Below the pieces are notes generated by a model. That model was given only the letters and a program-made list of their open reading frames with translations, was not told the DNA's origin and did no database searches. A program made the translations under genes and the position numbers. Shown one piece after another: positions 16,894 through 25,233 of a stretch of 64,000 nt of DNA (position 1 is the first letter of the stretch; every line of letters starts with the position of its first letter). Source of the stretch: Stutzerimonas xanthomarina (GTDB lineage: Bacteria > Pseudomonadota > Gammaproteobacteria > Pseudomonadales > Pseudomonadaceae); NCBI RefSeq assembly GCF_003935375.1, contig NZ_RHQM01000005.1:186001-250000 (forward strand), given 5' to 3'.

Positions 16894-18894
16894 TCAGGCG
16901 TGCGGCTTGTTGCGGATGGTCTTCATCAGATCGTCCGGCGTGATGTGCCCGACCACGCTGCTGCCGCTGCCCGGCAGCGGCAGGTCGAGGATGTGGCCCT
17001 TCATCTTGCCGACCACGTGCATCTCGCAGGGCTTGCAGTCGAAGGTCAGGGTCAGCACTTCATCGCCATGCACCAGCTGCATCGGGGCGACCTTGGTGCG
17101 CACACCGGTTACGCCCTTGGCCTGCTTCGGGCAGAGGTTGAAGGAGAAGCGCAGGCAGTGCTTGGTGATCATCACCGGCACCTCGCCGGTTTCCTCGTGG
17201 GCCTCGTAGGCCGCATCGATCAGCTGCACGCCGTAGCGGTGGTAGAAGGAGCGGGCCTTCTCGTTGTAGACGTTATAGAGAAACGACAGGTGCGACTCCG
17301 GGTAGACCGGCGGCGGCACGCTGACTGGCTTGCGGCCGCCGCGCGGACGGATGGCTTCGCGCGCTTCGCCCAGCGCCTCGATGGCTTCGCGGCGCAGCGC
17401 CTTGAGTTGCGAGTTGGGGATGAAGAAGGCCTGCGGTGCATCCACTTCGACTTCTTCGGCGTGGTAGATGGTGGTGCCGAGCTGGCTCAGCAGATCGGCG
17501 ATCTGGCCGGGCACCTGCTCGGGCTTCTTCGCTTCGCCGAACGGGCCGGGCAGGGTGGCCGTGGCATAGGCGCCTTCCTCGCTGGTGACGTGCAGCTCCA
17601 GCTCATCGGCGCGCAATTTTGCCAGCCAACGTACACCGATGCGGCGCTCGGCGGAGGTCTTCTGCAGCGCGTTCTGCCAGTTGTGGTCCAGGTTGCGATT
17701 GAGCGGATGGTTCGGGCGCACCTGACGCATGGCGGCGGGCATTTCGTTGGGTTCGACGCGGTACTCGTAGCGCGACTGACCATCTTCCTCGAACTGCTTC
17801 AGCGGCTCGACCACGCTGGCGCGGAAACCCACCACCTCGCGCTTGATCAGCACGTTGAGGCCGTCACCGTTGGACAGCGGCTCGCGGGTCTGCACGGTCA
17901 GATCATGCTTGCCGACCTTGAGTACTTCGCCGACGGCGAGGCCGGTGAAGGTCGGCGAATCGAAGGCGCCGATGTCGATCTTGCGGTCGGTGACGAAGTA
18001 GTCGGTGCTGCCGCGGTGGAAGGTCTTGTCCGGGTCCGGCACGAAGAAGTGATCGGTGCGGCCGCTGGAGGCGCGGGCCAGGTCAGGGCGTTCGGCGAGG
18101 ATGCCGTCCAGGCGCTGACGGTAGTAAGCGGTGATGTTCTTCACGTAGCTCACATCCTTGTAGCGCCCCTCAATCTTGAACGAACGCACGCCGGCGTCGA
18201 CCAGGGCGCTAAGGTTGGCGCTCTGGTTGTTGTCCTTCATCGACAGCAGATGCTTTTCGAAGGCCACCACGCGGCCCTGATCGTCCTTCAGCGTGTAGGG
18301 CAGGCGGCAGGCCTGGGAGCAGTCGCCGCGGTTGGCGCTGCGCCCGGTCTGCGCGTGGCTGATGTTGCACTGCCCGGAAAACGCCACGCACAGCGCGCCG
18401 TGGATGAAGAACTCCAGGGTCGAATCCACTTCATCGTAAATCGCGCGGATTTCCTGCAGGTTCAGCTCGCGGGCGAGAACCAGCTGCGAGAAGCCGGCCT
18501 TGTCGAGGAACTTGGCCCGTTCCAGCGTGCGGATGTCGGTCTGGGTGCTGGCATGAATCTCGATGGGCGGAATATCCAGCTCCATGATGCCCATGTCCTG
18601 CACGATCAACGCATCGACGCCGATCTCGTACAGCTGGTGGATCAGCGTGCGCGCGGTTTCCAGCTCGTCGTCGTGCAGGATGGTGTTGATGGTGACGAAC
18701 ACCCGCGCATGAAACAGGTGGGCGAATTTCACCAGCTCGGCAATGTCCGCCACGCTGTTCTCGGCGTTGTGCCGCGCACCGAAGCTCGGGCCGCCGATAT
18801 ACACCGCATCGGCGCCATGCAGGATGGCTTCACGGGCAATGCTGGCATCCCGGGCGGGGGCGAGCAGTTCGAGATGGTGCTTGGGCAGGGACAT
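16894..18894 (-). CDS. rlhA: U32-family protein, 23S rRNA C2501 hydroxylation (RlhA-like)
   Basis: A 666-residue peptidase-U32-family protein. The N-terminal domain has ELLAPARDASIAREAILHGADAVYIGG, and the core has the U32 signature around EFFIHGALCVAFSGQCN. It continues ISHAQTGRSANRGDCSQACRLPY, whose clustered Cys residues are those proposed to hold an iron-sulfur cluster in RlhA. A C-terminal DUF3656-like region follows, with MRQVRPNHPLNRNLDHNWQ. In E. coli RlhA forms 5-hydroxycytidine at C2501 of 23S rRNA. I chose ATG 18894 (MSLPKHHLELLAPARDA) since upstream in-frame residues are low-quality. Could alternatively be named YegQ-type; the length with DUF3656 favours RlhA. Confidence 0.85.
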   Translation of the reverse strand: MSLPKHHLELLAPARDASIAREAILHGADAVYIGGPSFGARHNAENSVADIAELVKFAHLFHARVFVTINTILHDDELETARTLIHQLYEIGVDALIVQDMGIMELDIPPIEIHASTQTDIRTLERAKFLDKAGFSQLVLARELNLQEIRAIYDEVDSTLEFFIHGALCVAFSGQCNISHAQTGRSANRGDCSQACRLPYTLKDDQGRVVAFEKHLLSMKDNNQSANLSALVDAGVRSFKIEGRYKDVSYVKNITAYYRQRLDGILAERPDLARASSGRTDHFFVPDPDKTFHRGSTDYFVTDRKIDIGAFDSPTFTGLAVGEVLKVGKHDLTVQTREPLSNGDGLNVLIKREVVGFRASVVEPLKQFEEDGQSRYEYRVEPNEMPAAMRQVRPNHPLNRNLDHNWQNALQKTSAERRIGVRWLAKLRADELELHVTSEEGAYATATLPGPFGEAKKPEQVPGQIADLLSQLGTTIYHAEEVEVDAPQAFFIPNSQLKALRREAIEALGEAREAIRPRGGRKPVSVPPPVYPESHLSFLYNVYNEKARSFYHRYGVQLIDAAYEAHEETGEVPVMITKHCLRFSFNLCPKQAKGVTGVRTKVAPMQLVHGDEVLTLTFDCKPCEMHVVGKMKGHILDLPLPGSGSSVVGHITPDDLMKTIRNKPHA

Positions 18895-19093
18895 GGCGCG
18901 GACCGGATCTGAATCGAAAGGCGCGCATTGTAATGGCTTGCGGCCGGTTTGGGACTGGCCGCCGGGCCAACCGCGGTGTGCGGGGACAAACGGCCCGCTG
19001 CTACTCAAGGTCACTCGAGCGTTTGGTAGGCGTTGCTACACCGGTGCCTGGCACGATCACCCATCGAGTCAGGCTGGCGTCGTGGCGCTGCTG

Positions 19094-19495
19094 TCAAAGC
19101 CCACCCAGCAGATCGTGCGCGTCGAGCAGGCGCCAGGCGATTTCCGGCTGTTTCTCCAGCCCGCGGCGTACGGCGGCGGCGATGGCGGGGCGGGTCTTGC
19201 GGCAGAGGCCGGGCTGTTCGGCGAACTCGATGGCGATGCCACGCATGCTGCGCACCTCGTTGTGGCCGGGGGCGACGGTCATGCGGATGCCGAGCTGGTC
19301 GAGCATGCGTTTCTGCACGCGCTCGAGATCGTCCAGGCTCTGCACGTTTTCCAGACGTTCGAGCAGGCGGCGTTCCTCGTGACGGGTCAGCATGAGAATG
19401 CGCACGTCGGCGCCGGCTGTTTCCAGCAGCTCGTCACGCCGGCAGGTGCAGGTGCCGGGCGGGCAGGATGGGCGGAGCGGCGGCAGGCTATTCAT
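19094..19495 (-). CDS. Conserved small protein with N-terminal Cys cluster
   Basis: A 133-residue soluble protein. Residues 10-18 contain a cysteine cluster (C-x4-C-x-C in CPPGTCTC) directly followed by RRDELLE, suggestive of metal or Fe-S binding. The rest is mostly helical and charged (MLTRHEERRLLERLENVQSLDDLERVQKRM), with a further Cys in FAEQPGLCRKTRPAIAAAVRRGLEK. I recall similar uncharacterised proteins in Pseudomonas but no function. It ends 199 bases upstream of the rlhA-like gene on the same strand. Start at the only early ATG. Confidence 0.7.
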   Translation of the reverse strand: MNSLPPLRPSCPPGTCTCRRDELLETAGADVRILMLTRHEERRLLERLENVQSLDDLERVQKRMLDQLGIRMTVAPGHNEVRSMRGIAIEFAEQPGLCRKTRPAIAAAVRRGLEKQPEIAWRLLDAHDLLGGL

Positions 19496-19648
19496 GGCTT
19501 TCGATCATAGCCAAGCCGGCGCAATGCGCACAGCCAGTGGCGTTGTGCCTGCCCGGTGATGACAAGTGTGGCAGCGTCGCGCACCATGGCGCTTCATTTC
19601 TGCGCCGGGTGCGCCTCGTTCCGTCAGGGATTTAGCTGGAGAACTGTC

Positions 19649-20485
19649 ATGCGTGTTCTGTCATCCGTCCTGCTGATCGCAACCTTGTGCGTTGCTGGCG
19701 CTGCTGTGGCCGAGGAGGCCCGCCTGGTCGAGGCGATCAATGCCTACCGTGGTGAAGTGCAGCGCTGTGGCGACAAGGCGAGCGAAGAGCTGCCGCCGCT
19801 TACCGCCGACTCGCGCCTGAATCTGCCGGTCGATGGCGCAGGCGACCTGCAGAAGGCACTGTCCCGCGCGGGCTATCCGATGGTGACGGTGCAGGCGATC
19901 ACGCTGTCCGGCCCGCGGGATGCCCAGGCCGCGATGCAGGCGCTGCGCGAGAGCTTCTGTCGGGTGATCCTCGATCCGCAGTTCGCCGATATCGGTGTGA
20001 GCCGCAACGGCCGTGACTGGCGCATCGTGGTGGCGCGGCCGTTGCTCGATGGTCGTCTGGGTGACTGGCAGGCCGAAGGGCAGAAGCTGCTGGAGCAGAT
20101 CAACACGGCCCGCGCCTCCGCCCGCCGTTGCGGTAAGCAGGACTTCGCCGCAGCCGGGCCGCTCAGCTGGAACGAGACGCTGGGCAGCACCGCCGAAGCC
20201 CACAGCCGGGCCATGGCCAACGGCAACTTCTTCAGCCATCTGAGCGAAGATGGCCGCACCCCCGGCGACCGCGCCGAGCTGGCGGGTTACGCCGGCAGGC
20301 AGGTTGGCGAGAACATTGCCGCGGCGCTGCCGACTGCCCGCAAGGTGCTGGACGGCTGGCTGGCCAGCCCCGGTCATTGCGCCAATCTGATGAATCCGCA
20401 GTTCAGCGAGCTTGGCGCGGCCTACGCGGTCGATCCGCAGAGCGACGCGGCCATCTACTGGACGGCGATGTTCGGCGCGCCTTGA
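19649..20485 (+). CDS. Secreted CAP/SCP-domain protein with an eroded duplicate domain
   Basis: A 278-residue exported protein: signal peptide MRVLSSVLLIATLCVAGAAVA, then two homologous halves. The C-terminal half is a complete CAP domain (HSRAMANGNFFSHLSEDGRTPGDR, then GENIAAAL and SPGHCANLMNPQFSELGAAYA). The N-terminal half aligns with it (LVEAINAYRGEVQRCGDK with LLEQINTARASARRCGKQ; SFCRVILDPQFADIGVS with GHCANLMNPQFSELGAA) but lacks the SHLS and GEN segments that form the CAP cavity. It looks like an internal duplication with one non-functional copy. Start chosen for the signal peptide and a GGAG ten bases upstream. Role unknown, probably periplasmic or secreted. Confidence 0.85.
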   Translation: MRVLSSVLLIATLCVAGAAVAEEARLVEAINAYRGEVQRCGDKASEELPPLTADSRLNLPVDGAGDLQKALSRAGYPMVTVQAITLSGPRDAQAAMQALRESFCRVILDPQFADIGVSRNGRDWRIVVARPLLDGRLGDWQAEGQKLLEQINTARASARRCGKQDFAAAGPLSWNETLGSTAEAHSRAMANGNFFSHLSEDGRTPGDRAELAGYAGRQVGENIAAALPTARKVLDGWLASPGHCANLMNPQFSELGAAYAVDPQSDAAIYWTAMFGAP

Positions 20486-20588
20486 GCAGTCGTTCAGCGA
20501 CCACCGCCAAGCCGCTTTCGGCTCGACTGTTGAGCGATCCGGCCGAGCGCGCTGTCAGACGAACCTGTTCCCATCACCAGGGTTGCCC

Positions 20589-22535
20589 TTGACCGATATC
20601 CCTACCCCCGAGCAACTGCCCGCCGTGCTGGCGGGCCCGCTATTGCGGCGTCTCGAGCCTGGCCTTGTGACGTTCTGGCTGGTCGGCTCACGGCCGCTCG
20701 AGCTGTCGCTGATTCTCGAAAGCCCGGCGGGCGGACTGCAAAAATCTGTGTCGCTCGATGAGCTGAGCTGCCAGCGCCTGCCGATCGGCAAGCACGCGGT
20801 ATTGCATCTAATCGAGTTCGTGCCGGACGCACCGCTGCCAACCGATTGCCTGATCGAATACGACCTGCGCATCCACGATGGTGCAGGGGAGCAGGGCATC
20901 GCCGGCTGGGCGCCGCATCTGCTCTACGACGGCGCGACGCGGCCGAGCTTCGTCATCAAGTCGCGGCTCGATCGTGTGCTGCATGGTTCCTGCCGCAAGC
21001 CGCACCACGCCGCAGCAGATGGCTTGCTGTGTGTCGACGAACTGCTGAGCGACGCGCTGGACAAGCCGGCCGAGCGACCGGCCGTGCTGTTGATGACGGG
21101 CGACCAGGTCTATGCCGATGATGTCGCGGGGCCGATGCTGGTGGCGATCCACGCATTGGTGCGCCGGCTGGGGCTTTATGGCGAGCAGCTCGAAGGCGCG
21201 GTGGTGAACAATAGCGATGAGCTGATGGCCCATCCGGCCAGCTATTACCGTCGCGAGCAGCTGTTGCCCGCATTCAAGTCCAACGAGGCGTTGCGCGAGC
21301 GGTTCTTCGGTGGCGTGGAAAAGCCGGTGTTCACCACCGCCAACGGGCAGAACCACCTGATCAGCCTGGGCGAGGTCATGGCGATGTACCTGCTCGTCTG
21401 GTCGCCGACACCCTGGTCGCTGATCGCCCCGCAGATGCCCGCGCTGGAGCCAGCCGAGGCCGAGCGTTACCGGAGTGAAGAGGCCTGCCTGCAAGGTTTT
21501 ATCGCGGGACTGCCGAAGGTGGCCCGCGCCCTGGCTCATATGCCGTCGTTGATGATCTTCGACGACCACGACATCACCGACGACTGGAATCTCTCCGCGC
21601 GCTGGGAAGAGACTGCCTACGGCCATCCGCTGTCGCGGCGCATCATTGGCAACGCGCTGCTCGCCTATCTGCTGTGTCAGGCCTGGGGCAACGATCCGAC
21701 GCGTTTCGCCGAGTTGCTGCTGCCGGTGCGTGAGCTGCTGGCGACGGCGAACGATGGCTGGCTGGATTGCGCGGCGCAGGATCAGCTGATCGATACGCTG
21801 TTCAGGCTCGACGGCTGGGGCTACGAGCTGCCTACCGATCCGCCGCTGGTGGTGCTCGACACGCGCACCCGGCGCTGGCGCAGCGAGCGCAACCTCAGTC
21901 GACCGTCCGGCCTGATGGACTGGGAGGCGCTGAGCGAATTCCAGCAGAACATTCTCGACAAGCCGTCGGTACTGATCGTCTCGCCGGCACCGATGTTCGG
22001 CGTCAAGCTGATCGAGGCGGTGCAGCGCGTGTTCAGCTGGGCCGGCCAGCCGTTGCTGGTCGATGCGGAGAACTGGATGGCCCATCGCGGCGCCGCCCAC
22101 GTGATGATGAATATCTTCCGCCACACGCGAACGCCGGGTAACTACGTGGTGCTGTCCGGGGACGTGCACTATTCCTTCGTCTACGAAGTGCACATTCGCG
22201 GTCGCGATACCGCACCTCAGCTGTGGCAGATCACCAGCAGCGGCGTGAAGAACGAATTTCCGCGGCGCCTGCTGGACTGGTTCGACCGCCTCAACCGCTG
22301 GCTCTACGCACCCTGGTCGCCGCTGAACTGGCTGACCAAGCGCCGCCGGCTGGAAGTCGTGCCGCGGGTGCCGGACCGCAGCAATGCCGGCGAACGGCTT
22401 TGGAACGGCTCGGGTATCGGCCTGCTGCTGCTCGACGAGCAGGGCAGGCCGCGCGAGATCCTTCAGCTGAATGCCGACGGAAGCGCCCCGGTGACGTTTC
22501 TCGCCGAGCGCACTCGCTCGCGCAGCGGGGCATAG
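20589..22535 (+). CDS. PhoD-like metallophosphatase, cytoplasmic form
   Basis: A 648-residue protein of the alkaline phosphatase D family. Metal-site motifs are LLMTGDQVYADD, MIFDDHDITDDWNL and VVLSGDVHYSF, all with the expected Asp, His and Asn/Asp ligands. Unlike secreted PhoD enzymes, no Tat or Sec signal is seen at the N-terminus (LTDIPTPEQLPAVLAGPLLRR). No ATG fits; a TTG at 20589 is the best start, after a weak ACCAGGG. The family includes phosphodiesterases and phosphomonoesterases; substrate is unassigned. Gap to the upstream CAP gene is about 100 bases in the same direction. Confidence 0.8.
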   Translation: MTDIPTPEQLPAVLAGPLLRRLEPGLVTFWLVGSRPLELSLILESPAGGLQKSVSLDELSCQRLPIGKHAVLHLIEFVPDAPLPTDCLIEYDLRIHDGAGEQGIAGWAPHLLYDGATRPSFVIKSRLDRVLHGSCRKPHHAAADGLLCVDELLSDALDKPAERPAVLLMTGDQVYADDVAGPMLVAIHALVRRLGLYGEQLEGAVVNNSDELMAHPASYYRREQLLPAFKSNEALRERFFGGVEKPVFTTANGQNHLISLGEVMAMYLLVWSPTPWSLIAPQMPALEPAEAERYRSEEACLQGFIAGLPKVARALAHMPSLMIFDDHDITDDWNLSARWEETAYGHPLSRRIIGNALLAYLLCQAWGNDPTRFAELLLPVRELLATANDGWLDCAAQDQLIDTLFRLDGWGYELPTDPPLVVLDTRTRRWRSERNLSRPSGLMDWEALSEFQQNILDKPSVLIVSPAPMFGVKLIEAVQRVFSWAGQPLLVDAENWMAHRGAAHVMMNIFRHTRTPGNYVVLSGDVHYSFVYEVHIRGRDTAPQLWQITSSGVKNEFPRRLLDWFDRLNRWLYAPWSPLNWLTKRRRLEVVPRVPDRSNAGERLWNGSGIGLLLLDEQGRPREILQLNADGSAPVTFLAERTRSRSGA

Positions 22536-22554
22536 CTGCGCGTGCACCCCGGGA

Positions 22555-23202
22555 TTACGCGCGGTGCTCCGCATCGCTGACCGCCATCCTTTCGGATCGC
22601 AGCTCTTCCAGGGCTTGGCGGGTGATCTGCACCGCCGCGCTGATCGAGAGCAACGCCATGATCGTCGCCACGATCAGGTCGGGCCAGCCGGCACCGGTGC
22701 CGAATACGCCGAGCGCTGCCAGCATGACGGCGAGATTGCCCAGCGCATCGTTGCGGCTGCATAGCCACACGCTGCGCATGTTGCTGTCGCCTTCGCGGTA
22801 GGCGTAGAGCATGGCGGCCACCGCGATATTGGCCAGCAGCGCGATCACGCCGACGACGCCCATGGTCGAGGCATGCGGCACGCTGCCATCGACGAAATTG
22901 CCAATCGCGACCACCAGGATGAACACGCCGAACAGGCCCATGGTCAGCGCCTTGGCCAGCGACGCCCGCGCCCGCATCACCACGCCCAGGCCCAGCACGA
23001 ACAGGCTGACGCCGTAGTTGGCCGCATCGCCGAAGAAATCCAGCGAGTCCGCCAGCAGCGATACCGACCCCGAGCGCACGCCTGCGCCGATCTCGACACC
23101 GAACATCGCCAGGTTGATCAGCAGCGCAATCCAGAGAATGCGCCGATAGCGTCCGCGTGCCGCCGTGGTGGCGCAGCCGCCGCTGCAACAATTTCCCGCC
23201 AT
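22555..23202 (-). CDS. Short cation diffusion facilitator-type transporter
   Basis: A 215-residue membrane protein related to CDF metal exporters. The N-terminus has a Cys cluster (NCCSGGC). Six hydrophobic segments follow; the second contains the metal-site pattern SLLADSLDFFGDAANYG and the fifth has RNDALGNLAVMLAALGVFG. CDF proteins are usually near 300 residues; this one ends soon after helix 6 (LEELRSERMAVSDAEHRA) and lacks the C-terminal cytoplasmic metal-sensing domain. The ATG at 23202 is used because the -10 element and operator lie beyond it. It is divergent from a MerR regulator that shares its operator, so induction by Cd, Zn or Pb is likely. Confidence 0.82.
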   Translation of the reverse strand: MAGNCCSGGCATTAARGRYRRILWIALLINLAMFGVEIGAGVRSGSVSLLADSLDFFGDAANYGVSLFVLGLGVVMRARASLAKALTMGLFGVFILVVAIGNFVDGSVPHASTMGVVGVIALLANIAVAAMLYAYREGDSNMRSVWLCSRNDALGNLAVMLAALGVFGTGAGWPDLIVATIMALLSISAAVQITRQALEELRSERMAVSDAEHRA

Positions 23203-23230
23203 GACATCGCCTCCAGTTGTCGATGGCGCT

Positions 23231-23262
23231 ACGCTAAACCCTGTAGCCACTACAGGGTCAAG
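23231..23262 (-). promoter_or_regulatory. MerR-type promoter/operator of the CDF gene
   Basis: Perfect 9-3-9 inverted repeat (23238-23258; arms ACCCTGTAG and CTACAGGGT) between a minus-strand -35 TTGACC (23262-23257) and a -10-like TAGCGT (23236-23231), spacer 20 bases. The over-long spacer with a central dyad is the hallmark of MerR-activated promoters, and the sequence closely resembles the CadR operator known from P. putida. Confidence 0.8.
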
Positions 23263-23264
23263 CG

Positions 23265-23666
23265 ATGCCACTCACCATCGGCAAACTCAGCAAGGCCACG
23301 GCAGTGAACGTGGAGACCATCCGCTATTACGAGCGCATCGGGCTGCTGGCGGCGCCGTCGCGCACCGAATCCGGCTATCGCACTTTCAGCGAGCAGGACG
23401 CCGCGCGGCTGCGTTTCATCAAGCGTGGGCGGGAGCTGGGGTTTTCCCTCGACGAGATCCGCACCATGGTCGAGCTGGCCGACCAGCCCGAGCATGCTTG
23501 CACCGATGTCGATCGCCTGGTGCAGACGCATCTGGTCGAAGTGCGCCAGCGCATCGCCGATCTGCAGCGGCTCGAAGCGGAGCTGCAGCGCCTGGCGGGC
23601 TGCAGCGAATCGTCGGTCCGCGAGTGCCGTATCATCGAAACCCTGACGGGAGTGCGTCGGCCGTAG
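23265..23666 (+). CDS. MerR-family metal-responsive regulator (CadR/PbrR-like)
   Basis: A 133-residue MerR regulator. The winged helix is MPLTIGKLSKATAVNVETIRYYERIGLLAAPSRT with the following FSEQDAARLRFIKRGRELGFSLDEI. Cys residues in HACTDVD and GCSESSVREC form the three-Cys pattern used by CadR, PbrR and ZntR to bind Cd, Pb or Zn. The His-rich tail of P. putida CadR is absent; the protein ends EILTGVRRP-like (ETLTGVRRP). It starts six bases after its operator and is divergent from the CDF transporter it probably activates. Confidence 0.88.
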   Translation: MPLTIGKLSKATAVNVETIRYYERIGLLAAPSRTESGYRTFSEQDAARLRFIKRGRELGFSLDEIRTMVELADQPEHACTDVDRLVQTHLVEVRQRIADLQRLEAELQRLAGCSESSVRECRIIETLTGVRRP

Positions 23667-23795
23667 GTCCGCGGTTGCGCGACTCGGTGCGCACGCACCG
23701 CACATCGAGATGTCCAGCGCTGACGAAACGCACGGTCTGCCTTCGGGTTCCAAGGCAATGTCACCAAAGCCCATTGTTGCCAGAGGACAGCTGCC

Positions 23796-23939
23796 ATGAT
23801 CGATCCAGACGACCCGCTCAAGGATGGCTTGACCCCGCCGGATTATGACGAGTACGGCGATGTGCCGGACTCGGGCGAAAACGATTCAGGCACCGATTCG
23901 AACGACCAACCGGAAGCCGATCAGAGCCCGCTCGGCTAG
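23796..23939 (+). CDS. Small acidic protein, 47 residues
   Basis: Reads MIDPDDPLKDGLTPPDYDEY and continues to a stop at 23937. It is very rich in Asp, Glu and Pro with one Lys, probably unstructured. An AGAGGACAG Shine-Dalgarno-like sequence lies upstream of the ATG with suitable spacing. No family recognised. Support is the RBS and the codon use (GC-rich third positions); a chance ORF remains possible. Confidence 0.5.
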   Translation: MIDPDDPLKDGLTPPDYDEYGDVPDSGENDSGTDSNDQPEADQSPLG

Positions 23940-24073
23940 ACGCCGGCCAGGCGTGACCTCGCGTGAATGTTCATCCACTGGACAATTCGACCCGCCCGGC
24001 CTAAAAAGGCGCGCTGCGCCGAGAGGCGTGAGCGCCAAGCGGCAGCAGCGTGTTTTCCAGAGCCAGGTGAATC

Positions 24074-24202
24074 GTGAGAAAGAAAAAGCCCGTAGACCCC
24101 GTCCGCCAAGCCCAGAAGAACCGCGCCCATCGCATCGGCTGGCTGATTGCCCTGGCTGGCATCGTGGTGGGTTTCGCGCTGGTGATGATGAAATCGGCAT
24201 AG
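24074..24202 (+). CDS. Small single-pass membrane protein, 42 residues
   Basis: GTG start at 24074 after AGGTGA. A strongly basic N-terminus (RKKKPVDPVRQAQKNRAHR) is followed by one hydrophobic helix (IGWLIALAGIVVGFALVMM) and SA at the end. The pattern of a basic N-terminus followed by a hydrophobic C-terminal helix predicts an N-in inner-membrane peptide. It lies between the acidic small ORF and the FmdB gene, same strand. Function unknown. Confidence 0.55.
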   Translation: MRKKKPVDPVRQAQKNRAHRIGWLIALAGIVVGFALVMMKSA

Positions 24203-24342
24203 CCAGTACGTGCCGGCGGTTTCCGTAGCCGCTCACGACGCTGCTGAAAAGCACAGTGCTTTACGAGTGCGGCCGTGTGCAGCAGACAGCCCGCGGCTGA
24301 CAGCACGGGCTGCCGGCACCGAATTATCGCGAGAGGAATACC

Positions 24343-24591
24343 ATGCCAACCTACGACTACCGTTGCGAAGCCAATGGCCAGGTTTATGAAGTTCGCCATG
24401 CCATGGCGCTACGGCCGAAAACCTGGGGCGAACTGCGCGCGGCCGGCGCGCTGGCCGAAGATTCGAACATTCCGGACGACGCGCCGGTGACCAAACTGAT
24501 GACGGCTGCCGGGGTGGTCAACAGCCGCGTATTGAAGAATCCGGAAGCGCCGGCATGTGCCCGCGGGGGCTGTGCCGGCAACTGCCGCTGA
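24343..24591 (+). CDS. FmdB-type zinc-ribbon protein
   Basis: An 82-residue protein beginning MPTYDYRCEANGQVYEVRHAM, the FmdB/CxxC regulatory-protein start, where Tyr-Asp-Tyr-x-Cys opens the ribbon. The usual second CxxC of the first ribbon is missing; the remaining cysteines are at the C-terminus (CARGGCAGNCR). Possibly a small zinc or copper site. The start follows GAGAGGAATACC. A REP hairpin lies 35 bases beyond the stop, between this gene and the convergent DUF2141 gene. Confidence 0.75.
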   Translation: MPTYDYRCEANGQVYEVRHAMALRPKTWGELRAAGALAEDSNIPDDAPVTKLMTAAGVVNSRVLKNPEAPACARGGCAGNCR

Positions 24592-24620
24592 GTTCAGCCG
24601 CGGACATGGATGCGGCGTCG

Positions 24621-24651
24621 CTAGGGTGGAAAACGGCGAAGCCTTTTCCAC
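24621..24651 (+). repeat. REP hairpin (copy 1)
   Basis: Arms GTGGAAAA and TTTTCCAC around CGGCGAAGCC (24626-24651), headed by CTAG instead of the GTAG found in the other copies. It lies between convergent fmdB-like and DUF2141 genes. Confidence 0.8.
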
Positions 24652-24673
24652 GCGGTTTCCCCGGGTTGTTTCG

Positions 24674-25096
24674 TTAGTAACGCATCTCCAGCGTGACCCG
24701 GGTCGGTTCGCCGGCGGGCACCTCGAATGCGCTGTCCTCGAAGGACGGCGGGCCCATCACCTTGGGATTGTTCGACAGCCCGTAGCCTTCCGTTGGGATC
24801 ATGCCGAAGCGGCGGTCCAGCTCGCCGTTGCCGTTCTCGTCATGGTAGGCCAGCACCGCGTAGCGTCCGGGCGGCAGGTCCTTGAACACCAGGGTCACGG
24901 CTCCCTGCTCGGCCTTGGCCTTCTGCGCGGCGAACGCCTGGTCGTCCTTGCGGAAGGTTTTCGCGCTGGAATATACCGCTACGGCCACCTGGCCCTTATC
25001 GTGTTGCAGGCCGTCGAGGGTGAGCTGCAGTTCCTCGGCATAGGCCGAGGGGACCAAGAGTGCGAGGGCAGCGCCCAGAATCGGAAGTGCTTTCAT
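24674..25096 (-). CDS. DUF2141 exported protein
   Basis: A 140-residue protein with a signal peptide (MKALPILGAALALLVPSAYA/EE) and a beta-sandwich-like mature part. DUF2141 features: VAVAVYSSAKTFRK, VFKDLPPGRYAVLAYHDENGNGELD, then EGYGLSNN and MGPPSFEDSAFEV. The DENGNGELD stretch could bind calcium. Function of the family is not known; expected location is the periplasm. Single gene with a REP element just beyond its 3' end. Confidence 0.85.
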   Translation of the reverse strand: MKALPILGAALALLVPSAYAEELQLTLDGLQHDKGQVAVAVYSSAKTFRKDDQAFAAQKAKAEQGAVTLVFKDLPPGRYAVLAYHDENGNGELDRRFGMIPTEGYGLSNNPKVMGPPSFEDSAFEVPAGEPTRVTLEMRY

Positions 25097-25233
25097 GCTG
25101 TGCTCTTGAAGTCGAGGATGCGGAAATCGCCGGATTCCAACGTGGCCGGCGACGCTTGGAGTCGATCGCCGCCATCTTCAGCGAACAAGCGAAGCGTTGT
25201 CCACGTGCGGCGTGTAGCGCATCCATCGTTCGA

